64,000 nucleotides of DNA from Vacuolonema iberomarrocanum LEGE 07170 (GCA_015207365.1 JADEXA010000029.1:21295-85294), one strand, 5' to 3'; shown: positions 27,008 to 36,393, counted from the stretch's first letter. Program-made: numbers and translations. Notes: a model not told the origin generated them from the sequence alone.

Positions 27008-27568
27008 ATGAAGGGAACCGCACTATCAGAAGTCGTTGAACCCTACGCCCAGGCGTTGATGGCTATCGCTACGTCCCAAGATTTGGTTGATCGCTTTAGC
27101 GAAGATGTAGGGGCATTGCTGGATATTCTCGATGCTTCAGAAGAGTTACAGCAATTCCTTGGCAACCCTTTTCTCAGCCCAGCAGGGAAAAAAGGGGTGT
27201 TGCAGCAGTTGGCGAGCGATCGCATTCACCCGCTGATGCAGAACTTTCTGCTGCTGTTGGTCGATCGGGGGCGTATCCTATTCCTGGAAGGCATCTGCAA
27301 GCAGTATCAGGCACTTGTTCGACAATCCCGTGGCATTGTTCTGGCAGAGGTCGCTTCTGCCGTTGAACTGACGGATGAGCAGAAAGAAGCGGTTCGCAGC
27401 AAGGTCGTCGAGCTAACGGGTGCGCAGCAAGTGGAGATTAGCACATCGATCGATCCAGACTTGCTGGGTGGTGTTGTGATCACCGTTGGGTCACAGGTCT
27501 TTGATGCTAGCCTGCGCGGCCAGTTGCGCCGGATGAGCCTCAACCTTTCCAGCAACTTGTCTGCCTAA
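27008..27568 (+). CDS. atpH: ATP synthase F1 subunit delta
   Basis: The 186-residue delta (OSCP) subunit links the peripheral stalk to the F1 head. It begins two bases after the b-subunit stop (MKGTALSEVVEPYAQALM) and ends with the conserved DPDLLGGVVITVGSQVFDAS segment. It is also called atpD in cyanobacterial nomenclature. Confidence 0.95.
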   Translation: MKGTALSEVVEPYAQALMAIATSQDLVDRFSEDVGALLDILDASEELQQFLGNPFLSPAGKKGVLQQLASDRIHPLMQNFLLLLVDRGRILFLEGICKQYQALVRQSRGIVLAEVASAVELTDEQKEAVRSKVVELTGAQQVEISTSIDPDLLGGVVITVGSQVFDASLRGQLRRMSLNLSSNLSA

Positions 27569-27666
27569 TTCTCATTTCTCTTGCACTCGCGTTCGACCCA
27601 ATGATTCGAGCCCCGCTCGTTTTTCCACCCATTCATTCTATGTAGTTCTAACCAACAGGAAGACCT

Positions 27667-29181
27667 ATGGTAGCAATCAGACCCGACGAAATCAGCAGCA
27701 TTATTCGTCAGCAAATTGAGCAATATGACCAGGAAGTCAAGGTTTCCAATGTGGGAACTGTCCTCCAGGTTGGTGACGGGATCGCCCGTGTGTACGGTTT
27801 AGACAACGTGATGTCGTCTGAGCTGTTGGAATTTGAAGATGGTACGGTTGGCATTGCCCAGAACCTGGAAGAGGACAACGTGGGGGTTGTACTTTTTGGT
27901 CAGGGTTTGGGAATTCAGGAAGGTAGCCCCGTCCGTGCCACAAGTAAAATTGCCGCGATTCCTGTGGGTGATGCCATGGTGGGTCGGGTGGTTGATGCGT
28001 TGGCGCGCCCCATCGATGGGAAAGGCGAAGTCCAAACCAGCGAAACCCGGCTGATTGAGTCTCCGGCACCTGGAATTATTGCCCGGAAGTCGGTATATGA
28101 GCCGATGGCAACCGGAATTACGGCTATCGACGCGATGATTCCCATCGGACGAGGCCAGCGGGAATTGATTATTGGCGACCGTCAGACCGGAAAGACGACC
28201 GTTGCCATTGACACAATCCTGAACCAAAAGGGTAAAGATGTCGTTTGTGTCTATGTGGCCGTCGGTCAGAAATCCTCGACGATTGCCCAGGTGGCTCAAG
28301 TCCTGCGCGATCGCGGTGCAATGGACTACACCATCATCGTGGATGCAAGTGCAAGTGAAGCGGCAGCATTGCAATACCTTGCGCCTTACACCGGAGCGTC
28401 TCTCGCCGAGTACTTCATGTACAAAGGCAAAGCGACGCTTGTGGTTTATGATGACCTCTCCAAGCACGCTCAGGCCTATCGCCAGATGTCGTTGCTGCTG
28501 CGTCGTCCACCCGGCCGGGAAGCGTATCCTGGTGATGTATTCTTCCTCCACTCTCGTTTGTTGGAACGGGCGGCCAAGCTCAGTGAAGCGCTGGGTGAAG
28601 GTAGCATGACGGCGCTGCCTATCATTGAAACCCTGGCTGGAGACGTTTCGGCGTACATTCCGACGAACGTAATTTCGATTACCGACGGTCAGATCTTCCT
28701 TTCCTCTGATCTGTTCAACGCAGGGATTCGTCCTGCCATCAACGCGGGTATTTCCGTATCCCGGGTTGGATCGGCGGCACAAACGAAAGCGATGAAGAAG
28801 GTTGCTGGAAAGCTGAAGCTGGAATTGGCACAGTACGATGAGCTGAAAGCCTTCTCGCAGTTTGCCTCGGATCTAGACAAAGCGACCCAGAATCAGCTCG
28901 CACGGGGCGCACGTTTGCAGGAATTGCTGAAGCAACCGGCCTCCTCTCCTCTCTCCCTAGAAGATCAGGTCGCCATCATCTACGCGGGCACCAATGGTTA
29001 TCTGGATGATGTCCCCCAAAACAAGGTGACAGATTTCACCAAAGGGCTGCGGGAGTATTTGCAAAACAATAAGCCCAAATACGGTGAGTTGATCCAGGAG
29101 AAAAAAGCGTTGTCTGATGAAGTAGTCTCTCTGCTGAAAGAGGGCATCACCGAATTCAAGCAAGCCTTCATGGCGGCTTAA
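27667..29181 (+). CDS. atpA: ATP synthase F1 subunit alpha
   Basis: The 504-residue regulatory nucleotide-binding subunit of F1 shows the Walker A motif GDRQTGKT, the catalytic-interface arginine region (ISVSRVGSAAQTKAMKK) and the N-terminal crown domain (EVSNVGTVLQVGDGIARVYG in form). Length is exactly that of the family. A 12-bp stem with HIP1 arms follows before atpC. Confidence 0.98.
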   Translation: MVAIRPDEISSIIRQQIEQYDQEVKVSNVGTVLQVGDGIARVYGLDNVMSSELLEFEDGTVGIAQNLEEDNVGVVLFGQGLGIQEGSPVRATSKIAAIPVGDAMVGRVVDALARPIDGKGEVQTSETRLIESPAPGIIARKSVYEPMATGITAIDAMIPIGRGQRELIIGDRQTGKTTVAIDTILNQKGKDVVCVYVAVGQKSSTIAQVAQVLRDRGAMDYTIIVDASASEAAALQYLAPYTGASLAEYFMYKGKATLVVYDDLSKHAQAYRQMSLLLRRPPGREAYPGDVFFLHSRLLERAAKLSEALGEGSMTALPIIETLAGDVSAYIPTNVISITDGQIFLSSDLFNAGIRPAINAGISVSRVGSAAQTKAMKKVAGKLKLELAQYDELKAFSQFASDLDKATQNQLARGARLQELLKQPASSPLSLEDQVAIIYAGTNGYLDDVPQNKVTDFTKGLREYLQNNKPKYGELIQEKKALSDEVVSLLKEGITEFKQAFMAA

Positions 29182-29190
29182 ACCCATCTG

Positions 29191-29226
29191 AAGGCGATCG
29201 CCTGACCCAAATTGGGCGATCGCCTT
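29191..29226 (+). promoter_or_regulatory. HIP1-armed hairpin between atpA and atpC
   Basis: AAGGCGATCGCC and GGCGATCGCCTT form a perfect 12-bp stem around a 12-base loop, nine bases after the atpA stop and 70 bp before atpC. No T-run follows, so it is more likely an attenuator or mRNA-stability element than a full terminator. Confidence 0.6.
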
Positions 29227-29295
29227 CCCTGCCTCCCGTTGTGAGGTATCTAGAAACTATCTAGTTATGACCTGAAACCCAAGAGGTCTATTGCA

Positions 29296-30249
29296 ATGCC
29301 TAACCTGAAAGCGATTCGCGATCGCATCAAAACTGTTAAAAATACGCGGAAAATTACCGAGGCAATGCGGTTGGTGGCAGCGGCCAAAGTGCGTCGTGCC
29401 CAGGAACAAGTACTGGCGACGCGTCCCTTTGCCGATCGCCTCGCTCAGGTGCTGTACAACCTCCAGACCCGGTTGCGGTTTGAGGACTTGGATTTGCCCT
29501 TGCTAAAGCAGCGCGATGTGGAAACCGTTGGCCTGTTAGTCATTTCGGGTGATCGTGGCCTTTGTGGTGGTTACAATGCCAACGTCATCAAGCGCGCCGC
29601 CACCCGTATCCAAGAGCTGAAGGCAGAGGGCATCAACTACAAGTTTGTGATTGCCGGACAGAAGGCAACCCAGTACTTCAAGCGCCGGGACGCACCCATT
29701 GAAGCTAGCTTCACTGGTTTGGAACAAGTACCGACAGCCTCTGAGGCGTCGAAAATTGCTGATGAATTGCTGTCGTTGTTCCTGTCGGAAGAAGTCGATC
29801 GGGTGGAGCTGATTTATACCAAGTTTGTTTCGCTGGTGAGCTCGCGCCCTGTCGTTCAAACATTGCTGCCGCTGGATCCACAAGGTCTTGAAGTGGCAGA
29901 TGATGAGATTTTCCGCCTGACTACGCGGGGTGGAGCGTTTGAAGTGGAGCGGCAGAAAGTTGCAGCCCCAACCTTGCAAGCCCTACCGCAGGATATGTTG
30001 TTTGAGCAAGACCCGATTCAAATCCTGGATGCGCTTTTGCCGCTCTACCTCAACAACCAACTGTTGCGGGCATTGCAGGAGTCAGCAGCCAGCGAACTGG
30101 CCGCACGAATGTCGGCTATGAGTAGTGCCAGTGATAATGCCTCTTCGCTGATTAAGTCTCTGACGATTTCCTACAACAAAGCTCGTCAAGCCTCCATCAC
30201 CCAGGAGATTTTGGAAGTGGTTGGGGGAGCCGAGGCATTGAGTGGCTAA
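29296..30249 (+). CDS. atpC: ATP synthase F1 subunit gamma
   Basis: Gamma is the rotary shaft of F1. The 317-residue protein has the conserved start MPNLKAIRDRIKTVKNTRKI and end (SLTISYNKARQASITQEILE). It is about 30 residues longer than the E. coli subunit because of the central insertion typical of photosynthetic organisms (around DDEIFRLTTRGGAFEVERQK). The plastid redox-switch cysteine pair is absent in that insertion, as expected for cyanobacteria. It ends nine bases from the convergent rsmB gene. Confidence 0.97.
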   Translation: MPNLKAIRDRIKTVKNTRKITEAMRLVAAAKVRRAQEQVLATRPFADRLAQVLYNLQTRLRFEDLDLPLLKQRDVETVGLLVISGDRGLCGGYNANVIKRAATRIQELKAEGINYKFVIAGQKATQYFKRRDAPIEASFTGLEQVPTASEASKIADELLSLFLSEEVDRVELIYTKFVSLVSSRPVVQTLLPLDPQGLEVADDEIFRLTTRGGAFEVERQKVAAPTLQALPQDMLFEQDPIQILDALLPLYLNNQLLRALQESAASELAARMSAMSSASDNASSLIKSLTISYNKARQASITQEILEVVGGAEALSG

Positions 30250-30258
30250 GCCGTTTGG

Positions 30259-31611
30259 CTAGCCTTGATGCCGGAGACACACCATGAAAAAGCCGTCCAT
30301 CTGATGATGGTGGGGTAATACTTGAAGCCAGCCCGCTGGATTGAGGAACGGAAATGCCCATGCTGCATCCGGTTTTTCAATACACCAGTCGGGCTGATTT
30401 TTTAGGAATGGCTGGATAATGGCCTCATTTTCCCTGGGATGTAGGGTGCAAGTGGCATAGACCAGTCGTCCCCCCGGTTTGACCCAGGTGGCTCCCTGGG
30501 CCAATAATTCGGACTGCAAGGCGGATAGTTCTTCAATGCTGGCGGGTGTCTGTCGCCAGCGGGCATCGGCATGGCGGTGCAGTGTTCCCAATCCAGAGCA
30601 GGGGACATCCAGTAAGACGCGATCGGCTTGCCCAACGAACTGTGCGAGTTGGCGACTGTCGGTCGCGAGGGTACGAATGCTCTGGAGTTGGAGGCGCTGG
30701 GCATTTTCCTCGACTTTTCGCAGCCGTTTGGCGTTGCGATCGCATGCCCACACTGTACCGCGATCGCCCATCAGCTCAGCCAGGTGGGTCGCCTTGCCGC
30801 CAGGAGCTGCACAGCCATCAATCACAAGGTCACCGGGTTGGGGTGCCATCAGTTGCCCAACCAACTGGGCGCTGGCATCCTGCACCATCCACTTGCCCTC
30901 AGCAAAGCCGGGTAGCCGATCGATCGCTCCCACATGGGGGGTGAGCCGTAATGCCTGGGATGCCGCCTCTAAGACCTCCACCGCAACCCCGGCTGCTGCC
31001 ATTTCAGCCTGCATTTCTGTGACAGATGCGGTGAGGGGATTCACCCGCAGGTCAATGGTGGGGGGCTGATTCATCCACTGGCACAGAGCATCGGCTTCGG
31101 CTTCGCCAAATTGCTCGACCCAGACCTGCACAATCCAGTCGGGGAAGCTGTGCAAGGTGCCAATTCGCTGAATAGGATCGCTGGGAAGCTGCAACGCATC
31201 GGTGGTTTCTGATGCACGTAGGTAACGCCGCAGGACGCCATTCACCAAACCCGCCAACCCACCCAAACCATTTTGCTTCGCCAGTTCGACGGTGGTGTGC
31301 ACGGCTGCCGATGGCGGGATATGGTTCAGATAGCGGAGTTGGTAGAGCCCCAATTGCAAAAGGGGCTGTAAGGGGGGAGGCGGTGGCTTTTTAACGAACT
31401 GCTGAATCAGTGCTTCTAGGGTGCGGCGGCGGCGGACACAGCCATAGACCAATTCCGTAAATAAACCTCGGTTCTTGTCCGATAGGGTTCCTCGCCGTAG
31501 CGTTTGATGCACGGCAACATCGGCATAGGCTCCGCGATACACCGACTGCAAGGCAAGCAGCGCAAGCTGTCGGGGTTGTTCAGGAGCAAGAGGGGAAGCG
31601 GCCTGGGACAC
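30259..31611 (-). CDS. rsmB: 16S rRNA (cytosine-967-C5)-methyltransferase
   Basis: The 450-residue enzyme has an N-terminal NusB-like RNA-binding domain (LALLALQSVYRGAYADVAVH) and a C-terminal SAM-dependent Sun/NOP2 domain. Motif I is VIDGCAAPGGKATHLAEL. The two cysteines of the mechanism are in LDVPCSGLGTLHRH and VYATCTLHPRENE. It begins with GTG. It is convergent with atpC with almost no spacer, so the two transcripts probably overlap. Confidence 0.95.
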   Translation of the reverse strand: MSQAASPLAPEQPRQLALLALQSVYRGAYADVAVHQTLRRGTLSDKNRGLFTELVYGCVRRRRTLEALIQQFVKKPPPPPLQPLLQLGLYQLRYLNHIPPSAAVHTTVELAKQNGLGGLAGLVNGVLRRYLRASETTDALQLPSDPIQRIGTLHSFPDWIVQVWVEQFGEAEADALCQWMNQPPTIDLRVNPLTASVTEMQAEMAAAGVAVEVLEAASQALRLTPHVGAIDRLPGFAEGKWMVQDASAQLVGQLMAPQPGDLVIDGCAAPGGKATHLAELMGDRGTVWACDRNAKRLRKVEENAQRLQLQSIRTLATDSRQLAQFVGQADRVLLDVPCSGLGTLHRHADARWRQTPASIEELSALQSELLAQGATWVKPGGRLVYATCTLHPRENEAIIQPFLKNQPDWCIEKPDAAWAFPFLNPAGWLQVLPHHHQMDGFFMVCLRHQG

Positions 31612-31704
31612 AATGCAAAATTTACCGGAACATCAGCGGCATGAGTTGCCGCTTTCCATTCTGCCTTGATTTTGAGAGTTGTAGAATTCAAGGATGATTT
31701 TTGC

Positions 31705-31790
31705 TCAGGACTGACGCAAAACTTGCGTAATCCTGATTGAATTCGTTGATGATGTGGCCGCGCCACATCATCAACGAAATGCGTAAGTCC
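31705..31790. repeat. Family D hairpin repeat
   Basis: The module TCAGGACTGACGCAAAACTT leads into a perfect stem TTCGTTGATGATGTGGC/GCCACATCATCAACGAA with a three-base loop. It is followed by GCGTAAGTCCT, the inverted partner of the first module. It lies upstream of rsmB. Confidence 0.8.
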
Positions 31791-31792
31791 TA

Positions 31793-31861
31793 TTGCTCAG
31801 AAGAGGCGCGGTGCACCTTCTTAGCAAAAATTACTCCCTCAATCAGCAATCCCTGATTTTG
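31793..31861. repeat. Family E hairpin repeat, diverged
   Basis: CAGAAGAGGCGC...GTGCACCTTCTTAG is followed by CTCAATCAGCAATCCCTGAT. This parallels the right flank CCTCAACCAGCAACGCCT of the copy at 51670-51753. It abuts the family D element. Confidence 0.5.
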
Positions 31862-31997
31862 CGTTTTGGGTTTGGCGGCTTGCCTAGGGTCTGCTGCCGT
31901 CGATTAGGGGACGGTGCTGGAAAGCAGTGCGAATCGAAACGAAGTTTCGAGCATACAGCGCCTATTTCATACCCAGAACCCGCAACACCGATTCGGG

Positions 31998-32954
31998 TCA
32001 GAAGGAGAAGGGTAAGTTCAGTCCCACATAGCCAAAGATGGTGTCCAATCCTGGATTGCCCGAGTAAAGGTCGGCATTAGAGATATGGTGCCAGCGCAGT
32101 CCAACCATAAGGCGTTGCTCATCGTTGAGGCGAATCGTCGTGCCGCCCCCAACTTGGGGCGTGAAATTGAAGCTCGATCCGCGTCGGGGGACATCGTTGG
32201 TGGTGCCCAAAATGCCTGCACCACCGTCGATATAGAGAGACCAGTCCGCTTCTCGAACGAAGTGCCAGCGCAGAATGGCTGATAGGTTGAGCCCCACCGC
32301 ATCATCGCCAGGCTGATCAAAAACCATGCTGTTGAGTTCCAGGTTGATGCTGTGCCCATCGGCAAAGAAGTGTGATGCGCCTGCGCCGACCAGCCCAAAA
32401 CGGCTAGTGTCGCCTCCCAAGGTGGTAGCTCCCCCGGCGTGGATGTACCAGCGCTCTGACCCATCCGCGCCAAAAACCGGGGAAATCTCTTCGCTGGGTT
32501 CTGCTTCTGTTGGCTCGGGCTCAGGGGATTGCGCGATCGCAGGAAACTCGTCCAATCCCGCATCAATCACATCTCCTGCAAGCGGCCCAGTCGTCAAAGA
32601 GGGTTCAATAAAATCCGTTGCGAAGAGAGCCTGGGTCGCGTTAGCTGGCATGGCCTCTGGCAGCTCATTGACTAGAGCTTCTGAAGCAATGTGTGGTACA
32701 GGGGTTGGCGTGGTTGGTTCGTCGAAGTTGGCGGAATCCCAAGCGGGGGATTTGAACTGGGCTAGATGGTTAGATTTTGTGGACGTAATGGGGCTGGCCT
32801 GGGCACGCTTGAGTGGAGCTAGGGCAATTCCCAACAGGGCGATCGCGAGAATCAGGGCAGCAGGGTTGCGGCGATGAGACCCTTGAAACGCGCGAAGCAA
32901 GTTGGTGGAGCGTGTAGCATCGTTGCGGGAGAATGTAGCGTTGGGGTTATTCAT
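31998..32954 (-). CDS. PagL-like acyloxyacyl hydrolase (lipid A 3-O-deacylase family)
   Basis: The 318-residue protein has an N-terminal signal or anchor helix (AALILAIALLGIALAPLKRA, possible cleavage after AQA), a Pro/Glu-rich spacer of about 110 residues, and a C-terminal eight-strand barrel of about 155 residues ending in GYVGLNLPFSF with a terminal Phe, as in outer-membrane proteins. The PagL active-site motif HxSNA is present (His290, Ser292). The third residue, Glu in PagL, is Asp304 at the same spacing of 14 after the His. PagL removes the 3-O acyl chain of lipid A. Activity here is plausible but unproved. Confidence 0.72.
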   Translation of the reverse strand: MNNPNATFSRNDATRSTNLLRAFQGSHRRNPAALILAIALLGIALAPLKRAQASPITSTKSNHLAQFKSPAWDSANFDEPTTPTPVPHIASEALVNELPEAMPANATQALFATDFIEPSLTTGPLAGDVIDAGLDEFPAIAQSPEPEPTEAEPSEEISPVFGADGSERWYIHAGGATTLGGDTSRFGLVGAGASHFFADGHSINLELNSMVFDQPGDDAVGLNLSAILRWHFVREADWSLYIDGGAGILGTTNDVPRRGSSFNFTPQVGGGTTIRLNDEQRLMVGLRWHHISNADLYSGNPGLDTIFGYVGLNLPFSF

Positions 32955-33127
32955 AGTCGTCAAATGAATGGAGTTGAGCCTGAATGGGGGGTTGAGCCTG
33001 AATCAGCGTGTTTGGAACGATTTGCTGAGGGACAGATGCACCACGAAAGCGGCCATTTGCAGCCAAACCAGCACAGTATAAACGAAGATTCTGACAGGTC
33101 AATCCCAGCTCAGACAGAACACTCAGA

Positions 33128-33217
33128 TATAGCGCTATGCGCGTTAGTTAAGTACGGTTGTGTGGGGCGCGCCCCACACAACCGTTGCTGTACTTAATGC
33201 GGTTGCACACCGCTATA
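33128..33217. repeat. Family A palindrome, full copy 2
   Basis: This copy is nearly identical to 4206-4300 except for a shorter centre, GGGGCGCGCCCC, which leaves a fully self-complementary 12-bp core. Confidence 0.9.
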
Positions 33218-33229
33218 AATCAAAAAACG

Positions 33230-33350
33230 AGTTCCTCAGTACAGGACAAACATCGAACCCTCGGCTAAACCCCTTGATTTTGTGTAGCGCGGGCACCGCC
33301 CGCGCTACACAAAATCAAGGGGTTTCTGGGTCTTTTCCTGTACTCAGAAC
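33230..33350. repeat. Family F palindrome
   Basis: A perfect 28-bp stem (AAACCCCTTGATTTTG...GCGCGGGC) with the loop ACC spans 33267-33325. It is nested within outer arms GTTCCTCAGTACAGGA and TCCTGTACTCAGAAC. It is the only copy I found in this window. Confidence 0.85.
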
Positions 33351-33416
33351 GGATTCATAGGTTTTTCTTGTGGCGATCGCCCCAAATCCCCAAACGCCCT
33401 ATAGGTTTGCCCTTCT

Positions 33417-33510
33417 GGACTTACGCATTTTGTTGATGTTGTGGGCGCATCGCGCCCACAACATCAACGAGTTTACTCAGGATGACGCAAGCTTTGCGTA
33501 AGTCCTACCC
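33417..33510. repeat. Family D hairpin repeat
   Basis: The stem GTTGATGTTGTGGGCGC/GCGCCCACAACATCAAC is followed by CTCAGGATGACGCAAGCTTT and GCGTAAGTCCT. The stem bases differ from the copy at 31742-31778 in both arms together. Confidence 0.82.
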
Positions 33511-33517
33511 TTGTTGG

Positions 33518-33967
33518 TTATTCGTGAATCCAGGGCATGAGGGTTGGGGTCCAGCTCGCCAGTTCTGCTTCAGTGAACCAGAGGGCAATCTCTTGCTGGG
33601 CGGTTTCTGGCGCGTCGGAACCATGGATAATATTGCGTCCGATGTTGGCTCCAAAGTCACCACGAATGGTACCCGGTTCAGCCGTGAGCGGATTCGTTGC
33701 GCCGATCAGCTTTCGAGCCGCAGCAATGACACCATCACCTTCCAAAACCATGGCCACGACAGGCCCTGATGTGATGAATTCTACGAGCCCAGCAAAGAAG
33801 GGGCGCTCTTTGTGGACAGCGTAATGGGTTTCTGCCAATTCTTTGCTCACCTGCATGAGTTTCAATCCCACCAAGGTGAAGCCTTTGTTTTCGAAACGGC
33901 TGATAATTTCTCCGGCTAAACCACGTTGCACCCCGTCGGGCTTGATGGCGATAAAGGTTCTTTCCAC
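33518..33967 (-). CDS. ndk: Nucleoside diphosphate kinase
   Basis: The 149-residue enzyme transfers the gamma phosphate among NTPs through a phosphohistidine. It has the canonical start MERTFIAIKPDGVQRGLAGE (GTG initiation) and the active-site motif NIIHGSDAPETAQQEI containing the catalytic His. Length is typical. It is monocistronic; a family D hairpin directly follows its stop. Confidence 0.97.
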   Translation of the reverse strand: MERTFIAIKPDGVQRGLAGEIISRFENKGFTLVGLKLMQVSKELAETHYAVHKERPFFAGLVEFITSGPVVAMVLEGDGVIAAARKLIGATNPLTAEPGTIRGDFGANIGRNIIHGSDAPETAQQEIALWFTEAELASWTPTLMPWIHE

Positions 33968-34368
33968 TGCAGCTACCTCGTCAGTTGCGTCTAAAGTCCT
34001 TTTCCATGCTCAGGAAAATGGGATCGTTTGTAAAGTGAGATTTGTGCATTTTTGCTGTCTAGGCTCATTCAAGGGGAGACAGAATCCATGGATGAATTGT
34101 TTCGCAAAGGAGCGCCCCTGCCCGAAAAAACACATATTCTTCATCAGCAGCGCCGCTTATTGGGGTGTTTGGCAGAAAGGCAGGAGGTTCCCATTTGGTT
34201 GATGGTGTGGTCGCGGCGCGGGCACACCATCAACGAATTCCCTCAGGATTATGCAAGTTTTGCGTCAGTTCTAAGCGAAACATATTGCTAGTGGGTATCT
34301 TTTGGTAGCTTGTTGTGATTTGGGTTGGTAGTGTTGATGATGGTTGCTGGAGGAGTAGAGAGATTGCC
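33968..34368. repeat. Intergenic region with degenerate family E and D elements
   Basis: A decayed family E piece (about 34106-34165, with TCATCAGCAGCGCCGCT) is followed by a family D element (34197-34272; stem GTTGATGGTGTG/CACACCATCAAC, then CTCAGGATTATGCAAGTTTT). The remaining sequence should contain the speA promoter. Confidence 0.6.
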
Positions 34369-36393
34369 ATGGTAAGCAAGCCAAACATGCAAAAGGATGG
34401 CGTACGGAGCAACGGGCAACGGCCGTCGTCATTCCACGGCGATGGATTTTCCCCAAAGCGTGCCTGGTCGATTGAGGATAGCGAGGAACTGTATCGCATT
34501 AGTGGCTGGGGTGACCCCTACTTTTCTATCAATGCGGCGGGGCATGTCACGGTTTCTCCGAGGGGCGATCGCGGCGGTTCTCTGGATTTGTATGAACTGG
34601 TTAAGGCGCTCAAGCTGCGCAACCTCCATTTGCCTTTGCTGATTCGGTTTTCGGATATTTTGCAAGACCGGCTTGAGCGGTTGAATGCGGTGTTTGCGAA
34701 GGCGATCGCCCGCTACAACTACAACGGCATCTATCGCGGCGTGTTTCCCGTGAAGTGCAATCAGCAACGGCATTTGATTGAGGATCTGGTGCGGTTTGGT
34801 GCGCCCCACCAGTTTGGCTTAGAAGCTGGGTCGAAGCCAGAGTTGATGATTGCGCTGGCGTTATTGGATACCCCTGAGGCGTTACTGATTTGCAACGGCT
34901 ACAAAGACCGAGAGTATATCCAGACGGCGATCCTGGCGCGGCGCATGGGGCAAAACACCATCATCGTCCTGGAACAGCTAGAGGAAGTGGACTACGTGAT
35001 CGAAGAATGCCGCCGATTGGGCATTCGTCCGGTGGTGGGTGTGCGGGCTAAGCTCAGCACCAAGGGCATTGGGCGGTGGGGGACTTCGGCGGGCGATCGC
35101 GCCAAGTTTGGCCTAACCTTGCCAGAAATCTTGCAGGCGGTTGAGAAGCTGCGAGCTGCAGAGATGCTGGACTGCTTGCAGTTGTTGCATTACCATATCG
35201 GGTCTCAGATCTCGGCCATTTCGGTTATCAAAAATGCCATTCGGGAGGCCAGTCAGATTTATGTAGAACTGGCTCAGCTTGGGGCGGCGATGCAATACCT
35301 CGATGTGGGCGGTGGCCTAGGGATTGACTACGACGGTTCTAAAACCAACTTCTACGCGTCGAAAAACTACAGCATCCAGAACTATGCCAACGACATTGTG
35401 GCGGAGGTAAAGGAAGCCTGCGATGAGCGCAACCTGCCAGCGCCAACGCTGATTAGCGAAAGTGGACGGGCGATCGCGGCTCATCAATCGGTTCTCGTCT
35501 TCGACATCCTCGGGACGAGTGATGTGACGGTAGAGATTCCGGAGCCGTCCGATGAATCGGAACATCTCATCATCCAAAACCTGTACGAAACCTATTGCTC
35601 CATTTCTGTCGAAAACTACCAGGAAGCCTTCCACGATGCGACCCAGTTCAAGGAAGAAGCCGTCAGTTTGTTTGGGTTTGGCTATCTCAGCCTGACGGAG
35701 CGCGTACGGGCAGAGCGGCTTTACTGGGCGTGTTGTGCATCCATTCTGGCGATCGTGCGGCAGCAAGACTATGTGCCCGACGATCTAGAAGACCTGGAGA
35801 AAATCATGGCGTCGATCTACTACGCCAACCTCTCAGTGTTTCAGTCTGCACCAGATACCTGGGCGATCGATCAACTCTTCCCCATCATGCCCATTCATCG
35901 GCTCGATGAAGAACCGACGCAACGGGGAACCCTGGCCGATCTCACGTGCGATAGTGATGGCAAGATCAACCAATTTATTGATCTGCGCGATGTCAAACAC
36001 ATCCTGGAACTCCATGCCCTGAAGCCCCTCAACGCGTCTTCTGCTCAATCCAATAGCAACGCCTCCAACCACGAACCCTACTATCTGGGTCTGTTCCTGG
36101 GTGGTGCGTACCAGGAAATTATGGGCAACCTCCACAACCTATTTGGGGCCACAAACGCGGTTCATATCCAACTGACGCCGAAGGGCGGTTACCGTATCGA
36201 GCATGTGGTGAAAGGCGACACGATGCAGGCAGTGTTGGGCTATGTGCAGTACGACGTTGAAGATTTGGTGGAAAACGTTCGGCGCAAAACCGAGCAAGCA
36301 CTTCAAGAACGCAAGATTACCCTAGACGAGGCCCAGCAGTTGCTGCAAAACTATGAGCACTCGCTTAGCCGATACACCTATCTCTCTCCGTAA
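34369..36393 (+). CDS. speA: Biosynthetic arginine decarboxylase
   Basis: The PLP enzyme makes agmatine from arginine, the first step of polyamine synthesis in cyanobacteria. The 674-residue length fits the large SpeA class. The PLP lysine lies in GVFPVKCNQQRHLIEDLV, the phosphate-binding glycine run in LDVGGGLGIDYDGS, and the cofactor/substrate motifs in LISESGRAIAAHQSV. ATG 34369 has GGAGGAG about 14 bases upstream; an earlier in-frame ATG at 34315 is less likely. It is monocistronic. The polyamine-type ABC importer in this window is 10 kb away and seems to belong to a different system. Confidence 0.95.
   Translation: MVSKPNMQKDGVRSNGQRPSSFHGDGFSPKRAWSIEDSEELYRISGWGDPYFSINAAGHVTVSPRGDRGGSLDLYELVKALKLRNLHLPLLIRFSDILQDRLERLNAVFAKAIARYNYNGIYRGVFPVKCNQQRHLIEDLVRFGAPHQFGLEAGSKPELMIALALLDTPEALLICNGYKDREYIQTAILARRMGQNTIIVLEQLEEVDYVIEECRRLGIRPVVGVRAKLSTKGIGRWGTSAGDRAKFGLTLPEILQAVEKLRAAEMLDCLQLLHYHIGSQISAISVIKNAIREASQIYVELAQLGAAMQYLDVGGGLGIDYDGSKTNFYASKNYSIQNYANDIVAEVKEACDERNLPAPTLISESGRAIAAHQSVLVFDILGTSDVTVEIPEPSDESEHLIIQNLYETYCSISVENYQEAFHDATQFKEEAVSLFGFGYLSLTERVRAERLYWACCASILAIVRQQDYVPDDLEDLEKIMASIYYANLSVFQSAPDTWAIDQLFPIMPIHRLDEEPTQRGTLADLTCDSDGKINQFIDLRDVKHILELHALKPLNASSAQSNSNASNHEPYYLGLFLGGAYQEIMGNLHNLFGATNAVHIQLTPKGGYRIEHVVKGDTMQAVLGYVQYDVEDLVENVRRKTEQALQERKITLDEAQQLLQNYEHSLSRYTYLSP

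Larger units (their letters stand above)
32955..33517. other. Intergenic region filled with stacked hairpin repeats
   Basis: Between the PagL-like gene and ndk three unrelated palindromes follow each other: family A (33128-33217), F (33230-33350) and D (33417-33510). The last ends about eight bases from the ndk stop. I see no gene. Confidence 0.8.

Noticed and set aside
34052..34291. 79-residue frame between ndk and speA
   Set aside because: It runs through degenerate family E and D repeats; parts match the repeat text seen in other gaps.
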